Assembly (NCBI RefSeq): GCF_033025475.1
Contig: NZ_CP130322.1
Location: 1,178,001 to 1,242,000, forward strand
Direction: 5' to 3'
DNA: 64,000 nt
Source: Sphingomonas sp. C3-2
GTDB taxonomy: Bacteria > Pseudomonadota > Alphaproteobacteria > Sphingomonadales > Sphingomonadaceae
The notes below the pieces were generated by a model that saw only the letters and a program-made list of their open reading frames with translations, did not search any database and was not told the origin of the DNA. Below are positions 25,228 through 34,654 of this stretch, one piece after another. How positions within the stretch are numbered: position 1 is the first letter of the stretch; the number at the start of each line of letters is the position of its first letter. The position numbers and the translations under genes were made by a program.

Positions 25228-26715
25228 TCAGGTAACCGATACCGGTCCCTTCATCTTGAAAAGCGCCCGATCTTCCGGGCCAAAACCGCGCCGCCAGATC
25301 ACCAGACCATAAACGCCGAGGATCACCGGAATCCCGATAAGCAGTTCCAGCCATTCGGGAACCTGCGTCGCCACATAACCGACAACGCCGGCAAGCATCG
25401 CTGCCCAGACGAGCGCCCACCGCCAGCCGCTGACCGGCGCGCCCAGCAGGCGCGACAGAAGCCGCGCCTTCAAGACAGACGCCAGCCCAAGCGCCACGCA
25501 GAGCGCTGCTGCTGGCCCGGCCGCGACATACATCGATCCCAGCCCCATATCCTGAAGCGCGACGATGAACCCCACACTTAGCAGTGCCTGCACGCCAATC
25601 ATCGCAAAGGAGATCATGAGATTGCGGTGGCGGGCGATGTAAACCAGCGCGGACTCACTGACGACAGCCGTCGCCGCCACGACCTCCGCCGCGAGCAGGA
25701 ACGCGAGCGCGCCATTGCCCTCGACAAAATTGGGGCCGACCAGACCCATCACGGCCTCGCCGGGGATGCCGAGCGCCAGCGCCACGCCAGCCTGCGCTGC
25801 AATAATCCAGAAGCCGACCTGGCTCACCTGCTTTGCCACGGCCACCTTGTCGCCCGCTTCCAGATTGCGTGTGATCACCGGGCCCAGAATCGGATCAAAG
25901 CTGGTCTTCAATTTTTGCGGAAGCGACGCCACCTGCTGCGCCACATAATAGATGCCCACCACGGCAGGCGACGCAAAAAGGCCAAGGATTGCCAGATCCA
26001 GTCGCCGCGATCCCCATTCAATCGCGTCAGCAGCCGCCAACGGCATATTCCGCCGCGCCATAGCATACAGGTCGGACGCTTTCGGTCGCCAGCCGACAGG
26101 CCGACCATAACTCCGGAAAAGCGGCCAAAGCGCCGCAATCATCGCGGCCACCATCGATACCGCATAGGACAGGATCAATCCGTCCCGCGTTGAATAAAAC
26201 GCAAAAACGAAGGCGCCGATGCTGATCGTCCAGGGCTCAATAATCGCTCGCGCACGCACCGTCGCACCCACATCATAACGATAGGCGAGCGCGGCCAATG
26301 CCAATTCGGTGCTGACGATCGCAAAGATCACCAGTGGCAGCAACAGTTCGAGCCCATTGATCTGGCTATTCGGAAACATGGCCTGCGGAAACAGCATCAA
26401 TATGCCCGCCGCCCCGCAGGACGCCGCTCCCGCCACCAGCATCGCATCCCAGACGACATGGACATGCGGTCGGTCGGTCTTGGATAATTGCTCCGCCAGC
26501 CCGCGCCGCAAGCCCAATGTTGCCAGCTGCGCGGCGAACTCCACCACCAGCACCGCATAGGCGAAGCGGCCAAGCGCCTCCTCGCCATACCAGCGACCGG
26601 CAATGAACAGAAACGGCAGCCGCGCCGCCAGCCTCAACAGAAAACCGAAAAAGTTGGTGCGCCCCCCCTTAGCAAGGGCAGCAATATCCTCGCTCTGGCC
26701 CTGTTCGGCTGCCAT
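25228..26715 (-). CDS. Wzx-like polysaccharide flippase (MATE/MOP superfamily)
   Basis: A 495-residue inner-membrane protein with about 12 to 14 hydrophobic helices, the pattern of O-antigen/exopolysaccharide lipid-carrier flippases. An N-terminal GGRTNFFGFLLRLAARLPFL resembles the first helix of that family. Start choice: the ATG at 26715 has a good ribosome site (aaggggggag); ATGs at 26742 or 26766 would add 9 or 17 residues, the latter overlapping polA. No glycosyltransferase genes adjoin it, so its lipid-linked substrate cannot be guessed. It is just downstream of polA on the same strand. Confidence 0.8.
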   Translation of the reverse strand: MAAEQGQSEDIAALAKGGRTNFFGFLLRLAARLPFLFIAGRWYGEEALGRFAYAVLVVEFAAQLATLGLRRGLAEQLSKTDRPHVHVVWDAMLVAGAASCGAAGILMLFPQAMFPNSQINGLELLLPLVIFAIVSTELALAALAYRYDVGATVRARAIIEPWTISIGAFVFAFYSTRDGLILSYAVSMVAAMIAALWPLFRSYGRPVGWRPKASDLYAMARRNMPLAAADAIEWGSRRLDLAILGLFASPAVVGIYYVAQQVASLPQKLKTSFDPILGPVITRNLEAGDKVAVAKQVSQVGFWIIAAQAGVALALGIPGEAVMGLVGPNFVEGNGALAFLLAAEVVAATAVVSESALVYIARHRNLMISFAMIGVQALLSVGFIVALQDMGLGSMYVAAGPAAALCVALGLASVLKARLLSRLLGAPVSGWRWALVWAAMLAGVVGYVATQVPEWLELLIGIPVILGVYGLVIWRRGFGPEDRALFKMKGPVSVT

Positions 26716-26752
26716 CGCTCCCCCCTTGTCAGACCCGTTCATCGTGCGGGCC

Positions 26753-29539
26753 TCAATGCGCGGCATCCCAACTCTGCCCGGTTCCTATCTCCACGCCAAG
26801 CGGAACCGTAAGTTTTACCACCGGTTCGGCAGCAGTCGCCATGACATGCTCGATGATCGGGCGCGCAGCCTCGACATCGCCCTCGGGCAGTTCGAAAACC
26901 AGTTCGTCGTGCACCTGCAGCAGCATGCGCACGTTGTGCAGGCCCGCCTCGGCCAGCGCAGGAACCATGCGCACCATTGCGCGCTTGATGATATCGGCAG
27001 AAGTACCCTGGATCGGCGCGTTTATAGCCGCGCGTTCGCTTCCTTGCCTCTCCGCCTGATTCTTCGAACCGATGCGAGGAAAATGCGTCTTGCGCCCGAA
27101 CAACGTCGTCGTGAACCCGGTTTCACGCGCAGTGTGCAGCGTTTCCGCAATGTAATTGCGGATGCCCGGAAATCGTTCGAAATAGCGATCGATCATCGCC
27201 TGCGCTTCGTCGACCGGAATTTCGAGCCGCCCGGCAAGCCCCCAACGGGAAATGCCATAAAGGATCGAGAAGTTGATCGTCTTTGCGCGCGCGCGCGTAT
27301 CGCGGTTCACTTCGCCGAACAGTTCCTGCGCGGTGCGTGCGTGAATATCCTCACCGCGTTCGAACGCGTCTTTCAGCGCAGGCACATCGGCCATGTGCGC
27401 AGCCAGCCGCAACTCGATCTGGCTATAGTCGGCCGACAACAGCACATTGCCCGGCTCCGCGACGAATGCGCCGCGGATCTGACGGCCCGCCTCGGTGCGC
27501 ACCGGGATATTCTGAAGGTTCGGGTCGGTCGACGAAAGCCGTCCGGTCTGCGCCCCCACCAGGCTGTAACTCGTATGCACGCGCCCGCTCCCGGCACTGA
27601 TCTGCTGTTGCAGCGTATCGGTATAGGTCGATTTCAGCTTGCTGATCTGGCGCCAGTCGAGCAGCTTGCGCGCAATCGGCACCCCCTCGCCCGCCAGACG
27701 CTCCAATTCATTGACGTCGGTCGAATAGGTCCCGGTCTTGCCCTTGCGCCCGCCCTTCAGGCCCATCCGGTCGAACAACACCTCACCCAGTTGCTTGGGA
27801 CTGCCGATGGTGAAGGGCGTACCCGCCAGTTCGTGAATCTCCTTTTCCAGATCGGCAATCTGCCCGGCGAAATCGGCGGACATACGGGCAAGTGCTGCCC
27901 GGTCCACCTTGACACCTTCACGCTCCATCGCGGCGATCGCGGCGATCAGCGGCCGATCGACCATTTCATAGATGCGCGTTGCCTGTTCGGCGGACAGACG
28001 CGGCTTCAGCACCTGCCACAGGCGCAGCGTCACATCGGCGTCCTCAGCAGCATAGTGCGTCGCGCGGTCGAGCGACACCTCGGCGAAGCTCAGTTGCTTC
28101 TTGCCCGTACCCGCAACCTCCTTGAACGTGATGGGCTTGTGACCGAGATGGCGCTCGGCCTGCTCGTCCATCCCATGGCCCGCGCGCCCGGCATCAAGGT
28201 TGAAGCTCATCACCAGCGTGTCGTCAAACGGCGCCAGCGCGATGCCGTGCTGCGCAAGCACGTTGATGTCATATTTCAGATTTTGCCCGATCTTGAGCGT
28301 CGCCGGATCCTCCAGCAGCGGCTTCAAGTGTGCGATCACCGCCGCGATTGGCAATTGCTTCGGCGCGTCGGACAGGAGATCGCTGCCGCGATGCCCCACG
28401 GGAATATAACAAGCGCGCCCTGCCGCGGTTGCGAGGCTGATGCCGACAAGCTGCCCGTTAACGGAATCGAGGCTGTCGGTTTCGGTGTCGACCGCAACCC
28501 AGCCCTGCGCGGTCGCCTCGGCAACCCAGCGATCGAGCGCCTCCTCGGTCACCACCGTTTCATAGGCAGCATGATCGAACACATGCGGCACGGGGGCGAC
28601 AGCTTCCGCCGAAACGCTTGTCGGTGCCGATGCGGGCGCAGTCGGCGCCGGTGCTGCCGCCGCTGCACCCGCACCGCCAACGCGCGCGAGCAATGAACGA
28701 AAACCATGATGCTCCAGAAAGGCCCGCAACGGCGCCTCGGGAATACCCTTCATCTCAAGGCTGTCGAGCGGCTCGGGCAGCGGCACGTCGGATTTCAGAT
28801 CGACCAGCACGCGCGAAAGCCGCGCCATGTCGGCATGCGCAATCAGGTTCTCGCGCATCTTGGAAGCTTTCATGCCTCCGGTCGCCGCAAGCACGCCTTC
28901 CACCGTGCCATATTCGTTGATCAGCTTGGCGGCGGTCTTCGGCCCAATGCCGGGCACCCCGGGCACATTGTCGACGCTGTCGCCCATCAGCGCCAGCACT
29001 TCGCCCAGCTTCTCGGGGCCCACCCCAAATTTCTGGACGACATGTTCTGGACCAAGCCGCTCGTTCTTCATCGTGTCGAGCATGTCGAGGCCAGGCTCGA
29101 TCAACTGCATCAGATCCTTGTCCGACGAAACGACCGTCACCTGCCAGCCTTCGGCCAGCGCCGCGCGCGCATAGGAAGCGATGATGTCATCGGCCTCGAA
29201 CCCTTCCTCCTCGATGCACGGCAACGAAAAGGCACGCGTTGCATCACGGATCATCGGGAACTGCGGCACCAGATCCTCGGGCGCGGGCGGCCGGTGTGCC
29301 TTGTACTGGTCGTAGAGGTCGTTGCGGAACGACTTGGCCGACTTGTCGAGGATTACCGCAAGATGCGTTGGCCCATCCGCCTTGTGCAGCCCCTCGGCCA
29401 GCTTCCACAACATGGTGGTATAGCCATAGACCGCGCCCACCGGTTCGCCATGCTGGTTGGTGAGCGGCGGCAGCCGATGATAGGCCCGGAAAATATAGCC
29501 CGAACCGTCGACGAGATAGAGATGCTTCTGCGATGACAT
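26753..29539 (-). CDS. polA: DNA polymerase I
   Basis: A 928-residue repair and lagging-strand polymerase. The 5'-nuclease domain (about 1-290) has LYLVDGSGYIFRAY and GDSVDNVPGVPGIGPKTA. The 3'-5' exonuclease domain (about 320-510) keeps the metal-binding motif VDTETDSLDS, so proofreading should be active. The polymerase domain (about 540-928) has SADYSQIELRLAAH (motif A), RARAKTINFSILYG (motif B) and LLQVHDELVFELP (motif C). The start MSSQKHLYL at 29539 fits the family N-terminus; the extra ten residues of a longer frame do not. Confidence 0.97.
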   Translation of the reverse strand: MSSQKHLYLVDGSGYIFRAYHRLPPLTNQHGEPVGAVYGYTTMLWKLAEGLHKADGPTHLAVILDKSAKSFRNDLYDQYKAHRPPAPEDLVPQFPMIRDATRAFSLPCIEEEGFEADDIIASYARAALAEGWQVTVVSSDKDLMQLIEPGLDMLDTMKNERLGPEHVVQKFGVGPEKLGEVLALMGDSVDNVPGVPGIGPKTAAKLINEYGTVEGVLAATGGMKASKMRENLIAHADMARLSRVLVDLKSDVPLPEPLDSLEMKGIPEAPLRAFLEHHGFRSLLARVGGAGAAAAAPAPTAPASAPTSVSAEAVAPVPHVFDHAAYETVVTEEALDRWVAEATAQGWVAVDTETDSLDSVNGQLVGISLATAAGRACYIPVGHRGSDLLSDAPKQLPIAAVIAHLKPLLEDPATLKIGQNLKYDINVLAQHGIALAPFDDTLVMSFNLDAGRAGHGMDEQAERHLGHKPITFKEVAGTGKKQLSFAEVSLDRATHYAAEDADVTLRLWQVLKPRLSAEQATRIYEMVDRPLIAAIAAMEREGVKVDRAALARMSADFAGQIADLEKEIHELAGTPFTIGSPKQLGEVLFDRMGLKGGRKGKTGTYSTDVNELERLAGEGVPIARKLLDWRQISKLKSTYTDTLQQQISAGSGRVHTSYSLVGAQTGRLSSTDPNLQNIPVRTEAGRQIRGAFVAEPGNVLLSADYSQIELRLAAHMADVPALKDAFERGEDIHARTAQELFGEVNRDTRARAKTINFSILYGISRWGLAGRLEIPVDEAQAMIDRYFERFPGIRNYIAETLHTARETGFTTTLFGRKTHFPRIGSKNQAERQGSERAAINAPIQGTSADIIKRAMVRMVPALAEAGLHNVRMLLQVHDELVFELPEGDVEAARPIIEHVMATAAEPVVKLTVPLGVEIGTGQSWDAAH

Positions 29540-29677
29540 GGCCGGGGGATAGCAGGGGGCGGAGCACACCTAAAGGGCTCGTTTCATCTACCATCAGAAT
29601 TGCGTCAACCCATAGCCCAACCCATATCCCACCTCATGTCATGGACGGTTCATACCTCGCCCGTTAAGGCGCGTCGC

Positions 29678-30532
29678 ATGGCTGCCCCCTCCCTCTCCCG
29701 GCGCGAAATGCTTGGCACACTCGGCGCTGCTATACTCTGCGGCTATCACGCCCCGGCAATGGGTGCCGGTTTCAGCTCGCGCCGTATCTCGGTCACGGTC
29801 CGAGGAAATGGACAGGACGCAATCCTGATCCCCGGGCTCACCGCCACACGCGCTGTCTGGGGCGAAACGGTCCAGATGCTCCCCGGCTATCGGTACCATA
29901 TGGTCCAGCTTGCAGGCTTCGCTGGCGATGCCGTGCTCGACAATGGCAAGGGCCCGGTCGTCGAGCCCGTTGCGCGGGAAATTGTCCGCTACATCATAGC
30001 CGCCGAATTGAAGGCACCCGCGCTGGTCGGCCATTCGATGGGGGGCCTCATTTCCCTGATGATCGCTGCCCGCTGGCCTACGCGCACCGGCCGTACCATG
30101 GTGGTCGACATGCTGCCGGCTCCCACCTCAGGGCTCGGCGGATCGGTGAGTGGGATGCGCCCGCTCGCCAACGGCCTGCGCGACGTGCTGACCGGGTCAC
30201 CGGAGGGACGCCAACTCTTCGGGTCGCTCATGGGCATGTTCTCGCCGCCTGCGCAAACGAAAAGCGATCCTGACATGGTGGCGCGCACGCTCCACGACAT
30301 TGCGCTCACGGACCTGCGCCCCGAACTGGGGCGCATCACCACCCCATTATCTGTCGTCTACGCAACAGTCCCAGGCGCACAATATGATGCCGCCACGGTC
30401 GACCGGATCTACCGCGATGCCTATCGCACCGCGCCCAAGGCGCAGTTGCACCGCATCGCCGGGGCCGGACACATGATCATGACTGATCAACCCCAGCGTT
30501 TCAGCGCCACGCTCAAAAGCTTTCTCGGCTAG
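29678..30532 (+). CDS. Tat-exported alpha/beta hydrolase
   Basis: A 284-residue hydrolase. The N-terminus SLSRREMLGTLGAAIL with a twin Arg and hydrophobic stretch looks like a Tat signal, with cleavage near AMGAGF. The nucleophile elbow is GHSMGG (Ser about residue 125 of the precursor) and the catalytic His lies in IAGAGHMIM near the C-terminus; the oxyanion strand is LIPGLTATRAVW. It is divergent from polA and 17 bases before an SDR gene, so the two may be cotranscribed. Ester, lactone or amide substrates are all possible. An upstream ATG at 29600 would hide the Tat signal behind 26 residues. Confidence 0.75.
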   Translation: MAAPSLSRREMLGTLGAAILCGYHAPAMGAGFSSRRISVTVRGNGQDAILIPGLTATRAVWGETVQMLPGYRYHMVQLAGFAGDAVLDNGKGPVVEPVAREIVRYIIAAELKAPALVGHSMGGLISLMIAARWPTRTGRTMVVDMLPAPTSGLGGSVSGMRPLANGLRDVLTGSPEGRQLFGSLMGMFSPPAQTKSDPDMVARTLHDIALTDLRPELGRITTPLSVVYATVPGAQYDAATVDRIYRDAYRTAPKAQLHRIAGAGHMIMTDQPQRFSATLKSFLG

Positions 30533-30549
30533 AATCAAGGGAGACAACA

Positions 30550-31332
30550 ATGGTTGCCTCTCCACGCCCAAGCGGTCACAGAGCATCCATGCTCACCAAC
30601 AAGATCGCGCTTGTAACCGGTTCGGTTCAGGGCCTTGGCCGGGCCATTGCCGATGCACTCGCCGAGGCGGGTGCAACCGTCCTCGTCCATGGCCGCCGCA
30701 TGACCGAGGTCGAAGCCGCCGCGCGGGCACTGCGCGATCGGGGACTTCAGGCGCGCGCCTGCGCGTTCGATCTCGCCGATCAGGAAGAACTTACCGCCGC
30801 ACTTGCAACGATCGGTGCGGAATATGGCCGGCTCGATATATTGGTCAACAATGCCGGGATGCGCGATCGCCGCCCCTTGGCGCAACTCGACCGCGATGCC
30901 GTTCGCGCGCTTATTGAGATAGACCTGATCGCGCCATTCGAGCTGTCGCGCCAGGCGGTGGCGATCATGCCCAGTGGCGGGCGGATCATCAATATATGCT
31001 CGATTGCCGGCCCCATCGCGCGCGCCGGCGACGCGGCCTACACCGCCGCCAAAGGCGGCCTCGACGCGCTCACCCGCGCACTGGCGGCCGAACTCGGGGC
31101 ACGCGCGATCACGGTCAACGCGGTTGCGCCTGGCTTTTTCGCAACCGACGCCAATGCGGCGATGGTCGCCGATCCTGATATCGCCTCATGGCTGGCGCAG
31201 CGCACCTCGCTGGGGCGCTGGGGCAAACCTGCTGAGATCGCGGGCGCAGTCCTTTTCTTTGCGTCACCCGGCGCAAGTTATGTCACCGGACAGACCCTCG
31301 CGGTCGATGGCGGCTACATGTCGCACTTCTAG
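30550..31332 (+). CDS. Short-chain dehydrogenase/reductase
   Basis: A 260-residue Rossmann-fold oxidoreductase of the classical SDR type. The cofactor motif is TGSVQGLG (residues 23-30). NNAG, the catalytic Ser in NICSIAG, and Tyr/Lys in AYTAAKGG are all present, with a C-terminal PGFFATD and YVTGQTLAVDGGY typical of gluconate 5-dehydrogenase or 3-oxoacyl-ACP reductase relatives. A strong ribosome site (aagggagacaac) supports the start at 30550, which includes 13 residues before the conserved core. The substrate is unknown. Confidence 0.85.
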   Translation: MVASPRPSGHRASMLTNKIALVTGSVQGLGRAIADALAEAGATVLVHGRRMTEVEAAARALRDRGLQARACAFDLADQEELTAALATIGAEYGRLDILVNNAGMRDRRPLAQLDRDAVRALIEIDLIAPFELSRQAVAIMPSGGRIINICSIAGPIARAGDAAYTAAKGGLDALTRALAAELGARAITVNAVAPGFFATDANAAMVADPDIASWLAQRTSLGRWGKPAEIAGAVLFFASPGASYVTGQTLAVDGGYMSHF

Positions 31333-31409
31333 AACAACACCGACTTTGTAAAATTACGTCAATAACACGGCGTTAAGCTGGCCTATTGGCGTTTTTTTTA
31401 CCATCCCAG

Positions 31410-31431
31410 ATCAATATCCAATAATATTGAT
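31410..31431. promoter_or_regulatory. Perfect dyad upstream of the HTH regulator gene
   Basis: ATCAATAT-ccaata-ATATTGAT, 8-base arms with a 6-base spacer, lies about 50-70 bases before the start of the tandem-HTH gene. Symmetry and spacing (half-site centres 14 bases apart) suit a dimeric regulator, so autoregulation is a reasonable guess. Confidence 0.5.
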
Positions 31432-31479
31432 TCGCATCGAGCGTCGGTGTGGGCGGTATCATTCGATAATGGATTGCAC

Positions 31480-32664
31480 ATGAAGCGGCGCTTGATCGCA
31501 CAGATGGCATCTTCAGAGAGCGTCTCCAAACGCGCTGGTCGCCGCCCTTCAGGCACCAAGCCCGAATTCGACGGTCTTGCTATCGATCGCTATCGCTCGA
31601 TCGTCTTCCCCAATCGCGTGCGGGAATATCGGAAGCGTCTGGGCATGGCGAAGCTGTTGGGCCTGTCCGCAGCTCTACCACAAATCCCCTATATCCGCCT
31701 GTCCAAGATTGAGCGGGGCGAGGTCGTCGCCAAGGCGCATGAAATCACCGCGATTGCCCGGGCGCTGAACATCACCCCCGCCGACCTGTTGATCGACATC
31801 GATATCTCCGACTTCGACATAGCCGAATGGGCCGCCGATCTGCAGGACTGGTTCGCGATCGATCTCGACGAGGATCGGTTCTCGGTCCTTCTGGCCGCTG
31901 CCATCCGCGCCCGACGGGAACGCGACAAAGCGCTCACCATCGCCCATATCGAGCGCGATTATGGGATCGCACCAGTCATCCTCTCGCGGCTGGAAAATGC
32001 GTTCAAGCCGCTATCGCGCTGGAATGACGCCACGGTCACCGCGCTATGCCACTTGTTCGACGTTCCGGATGCGGCGGCACTCCGGGGTCATGTGATGGTG
32101 CTCTGGGCTGAAGGCACGCTCACGCCGTTTCTCGGTTCGATCGCCAATCCCGAAACGCGCGAAGCGAAAACGCGTGCCCGCGTCGAGGCGCTGCGGCATG
32201 AACTGACGCTATCGAAAGATGCACCGCCCCGCAAAAATGGCGTTGCTGTTCCACCTCCCCCCACTGCACCTGCCGCGCCCAGCACGACGCATGAAGTGAG
32301 CGTTCGTCTGCTGCCCGTCCGTGGAACCCCGCTTGCAGATGGCCTAATTGCGCCCACAGAAACCGATGATCTGGTGGAAGCGCCGCGTATCGCTGGCCCC
32401 AACGCCTATGGCCTGCGCGTCTGCCGTCCGACGCTCGGCCCCGGCCTCCCCGCGCGCGCAACGCTGGTGGTCGACCCCGATCGCTTCCCTTCGGCCGGCG
32501 GGCTCGCGATCATCACCGAAAATGCCGGGTTGCGGCTCGTGATGGTCACTTTCGGGCGGAATGGGGAGATGCTCGGTATCAGTGTCCAGCCCGCGCTGGA
32601 GATCGATCTTGGCGGCATCGATCCGGCTTGTATCGCAACCGTCATAAGCGCGGTTTACGAATAG
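31480..32664 (+). CDS. Tandem-HTH regulator with degenerate S24/LexA-like C-terminal domain
   Basis: About 394 residues. Two XRE-like helix-turn-helix segments are suggested: about 44-104 (ending SKIERGEVVAKAHEITAIARALNI) and about 140-200 (IERDYGIAPVILSRLENAFK). A Pro/Ala linker follows, then a C-terminal beta domain (about 280-394) whose line YGLRVCRPTLGPGLPARATLVVDP parallels the YAxxVxGDSMxPxxxxGDxVxVDP pattern of S24 repressors. The nucleophile Ser position reads Thr and no catalytic Lys is evident. The start is uncertain (31447 GTG, 31480 ATG or 31504 ATG). Targets are unknown; it sits at the border of the motility region. Confidence 0.6.
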   Translation: MKRRLIAQMASSESVSKRAGRRPSGTKPEFDGLAIDRYRSIVFPNRVREYRKRLGMAKLLGLSAALPQIPYIRLSKIERGEVVAKAHEITAIARALNITPADLLIDIDISDFDIAEWAADLQDWFAIDLDEDRFSVLLAAAIRARRERDKALTIAHIERDYGIAPVILSRLENAFKPLSRWNDATVTALCHLFDVPDAAALRGHVMVLWAEGTLTPFLGSIANPETREAKTRARVEALRHELTLSKDAPPRKNGVAVPPPPTAPAAPSTTHEVSVRLLPVRGTPLADGLIAPTETDDLVEAPRIAGPNAYGLRVCRPTLGPGLPARATLVVDPDRFPSAGGLAIITENAGLRLVMVTFGRNGEMLGISVQPALEIDLGGIDPACIATVISAVYE

Positions 32665-32704
32665 TAATTTTCCGCACGCACCACGATTTGGGCTGCATAG
32701 TCAG

Positions 32705-32712
32705 CCTATAAT
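32705..32712 (+). promoter_or_regulatory. CCTATAAT motif before the EAL-domain gene
   Basis: AGCCTATAATATAA lies 9 bases upstream of the ATG at 32722. It shares the CCTATAA core of the motility-gene sites elsewhere in this window. If it is a -10 element the transcript would be almost leaderless. Confidence 0.45.
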
Positions 32713-32721
32713 ATAACCTGC

Positions 32722-34158
32722 ATGTCTTTTGAGCAGGGTCCTGGAAAATACGGCACCGCCCTTCCTGCAGGAAGGTGGGGGCGCCTGTACGCCAGCGGGC
32801 GCAACCGGGCAGGTCAGATACTCCTGCGCGGCAGCCAATTGCTGTTCCGGGCAGCCTTGCCACTCAGTGGTGGCATTACCGGCCAGCCGCTGGCGCTGCT
32901 TGGGCGCCAACGCTTCCTGAACATGCTTGGCGAGGCGTTGAATACGCTGCCTTCGGACAAGTCGCTTGCGATCATGATGATCGATCTCAACCGCTTTCGG
33001 TTGCTCAACGCCATGTTCGGGCACGAAGCGGGCGACATGATGCTCGAACAAATCCACCTGCGCATCAGCGCAATTGTGGACGGCCTCATGGGCAGCACCG
33101 TTCATCTCGGCAATGACGGATTTGCCTGCCTGATCGTCCACCCAAGATGCGTCGACCAGACCGAGGCGATTGCCGAGCGTATCCTGCAGGCGATCGCCGA
33201 ACCGATTTCCCATAACGGCAAACGCGCACTGCTGTCCGCATCGCTCGGCATCGCGTCCGACCGCGACGGCCAGACGCCAGACGAATTGCTGCGCGCGGCC
33301 AGCGTCGCCATGGTACGCGCCAAGCGCGATCACGGCCAGCAATGGTGCCGCTTCGACGCACAGATGGATGCGGTCATGCGCGACCGAGAGGCGCTGGGCG
33401 GCGATCTCTTTCTTGGCATCACGCGCGGAGAGATCCGGCCGCATTACCAGCCGATCATGCGCTTGGCGGACGGCGCACTGATCGGCTTCGAGAGCCTTGC
33501 CCGCTGGCACCATCCCTTGCGCGGCCTGCTCGATCCGGGACAGTTCATCCCGCTCGCCGAGGATCTCGATGCGATCGACGATCTCTGCTTCGCAATGCTC
33601 GGCCAATCCTGCCGCCATGCACGCGACTGGCCCAAACATGCCACGCTGTCGATCAACATTTCCCCCTTCCAGATCTGCGACCCCCAGCTTCCGCTCCGTC
33701 TTTTGCGGACGCTGCGTGCCGGGCGTTTCCCGCCCTCCCGCCTGATCGTCGAAATCACCGAAAGCGCGCTGGTGCGGGATCTTTCCGCTGCACGGTCGAC
33801 GATCGAGTCCTTGCGCGCAGCCGGCATTCGCATCGCGCTCGACGATTTCGGCACCGGCTATTCCAGCCTGCATCGTCTGCGCGAACTTCAATTCGACCGC
33901 ATCAAGGTCGATCGCTCGTTTATCGCCGCACTCGATGGATCATCGGGGGACAAGATCGTCCAGGCGATCATCTCGCTGGCAGACACGCTCAACATCGCGG
34001 TAACAGCCGAAGGGATCGAAACTCAGGAGCAGATCGACGCCCTTTCACGCCTCGGCTGCACCTTCGGTCAGGGCTACCTCCTGGGCCGCCCCATGCCAGC
34101 TGAAGACGCGGCGCGGATCGGCGCCGCGCAAACGCCCTTCGCTGGCGCGGCTGAATAA
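32722..34158 (+). CDS. Degenerate GGDEF-EAL c-di-GMP phosphodiesterase
   Basis: A 478-residue cytoplasmic signalling protein. The GGDEF domain (about 55-210) has GNDGF at 130-134 in place of GGDEF, so it should not make c-di-GMP. The EAL domain (about 225-465) has ESL at 257-259 (the metal-binding Glu is kept), NISPFQ, the Glu in EITES, DDFGTGYSSL, a Lys in IKVDRSF, and AEGIET / QGYLLGRP, so c-di-GMP hydrolysis looks intact. No membrane or sensor domain is obvious. Adjacency to the flagellar genes suggests control of motility. It is convergent with flgN. Confidence 0.85.
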   Translation: MSFEQGPGKYGTALPAGRWGRLYASGRNRAGQILLRGSQLLFRAALPLSGGITGQPLALLGRQRFLNMLGEALNTLPSDKSLAIMMIDLNRFRLLNAMFGHEAGDMMLEQIHLRISAIVDGLMGSTVHLGNDGFACLIVHPRCVDQTEAIAERILQAIAEPISHNGKRALLSASLGIASDRDGQTPDELLRAASVAMVRAKRDHGQQWCRFDAQMDAVMRDREALGGDLFLGITRGEIRPHYQPIMRLADGALIGFESLARWHHPLRGLLDPGQFIPLAEDLDAIDDLCFAMLGQSCRHARDWPKHATLSINISPFQICDPQLPLRLLRTLRAGRFPPSRLIVEITESALVRDLSAARSTIESLRAAGIRIALDDFGTGYSSLHRLRELQFDRIKVDRSFIAALDGSSGDKIVQAIISLADTLNIAVTAEGIETQEQIDALSRLGCTFGQGYLLGRPMPAEDAARIGAAQTPFAGAAE

Positions 34159-34174
34159 TCGTCAGCTTCTAAAC

Positions 34175-34208
34175 AAAAAAAGAGGGGCCCAGCTTTCGCC
34201 GCGCCCCC
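34175..34208 (-). terminator. Terminator of the leftward flagellar operon
   Basis: On the minus strand, GGGGGCGCGG...GGGCCCCTC is followed by TTTTTTTG. The stem is only 5-6 clean pairs but the T run is good. It lies 24 bases beyond the flgN-like stop. Confidence 0.55.
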
Positions 34209-34231
34209 ATGCCGTCCAATGGTTCGTCCCT

Positions 34232-34654
34232 TCAGATTTCGGAATTCACCGATATCGGGGTCGCCAGTTCGATCCGCGAGACATTGCCCTTCGCGCCGTA
34301 GATCTCCGCCCGATTGCCAGAGATGCGCTTCGCTTCGTTCGTCACCGCTTCCATCATTTCGATAGACAGTGTGATGTTGCGTTCAAGGATATCGGCATTG
34401 GCCGTCGATGCTTCGCCCAGCGCCACCAGCGCCTTGCCCAATGCTTCGCGCCCTTCCTCGTCCATCGCATCGACCCAGCCGGATTCCTCGCGATTGAGCC
34501 GCGCCAGCTCGGTTTCTAGCACGCCGACAAGGCGCACCTTGGCATTGGCCAGCTCGGCCAGGTCGCCTGCGCGCTCATGCGTCGTCAGCCGCTGCGTCTC
34601 TTCCTGCATGATCAGCGTGAGCGAGACCATGATGTCGATAATCTCACTGGCCAT
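34232..34654 (-). CDS. flgN: FlgN-like flagellar export chaperone
   Basis: A 140-residue, almost wholly helical acidic protein with heptad-like Leu patterns in its first 90 residues, as in FlgN chaperones of hook-filament junction proteins FlgK and FlgL. Its start overlaps the rod-binding gene upstream, and it is last in the flagellar operon, a usual place for flgN in alphaproteobacteria. Sequence motifs are weak, so the call relies on size, helicity and position. Confidence 0.6.
   Translation of the reverse strand: MASEIIDIMVSLTLIMQEETQRLTTHERAGDLAELANAKVRLVGVLETELARLNREESGWVDAMDEEGREALGKALVALGEASTANADILERNITLSIEMMEAVTNEAKRISGNRAEIYGAKGNVSRIELATPISVNSEI

Noticed and set aside
26603-28696. 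A 697-codon open frame antisense to polA
   Set aside because: polA motifs A, B, C and the exonuclease motif are unambiguous on the opposite strand; the frame has no recognisable protein features.
30550-31332. Assigning the SDR as FabG
   Set aside because: There are no fatty-acid synthesis neighbours, and the residues seen are common to many SDRs; the substrate is left open.
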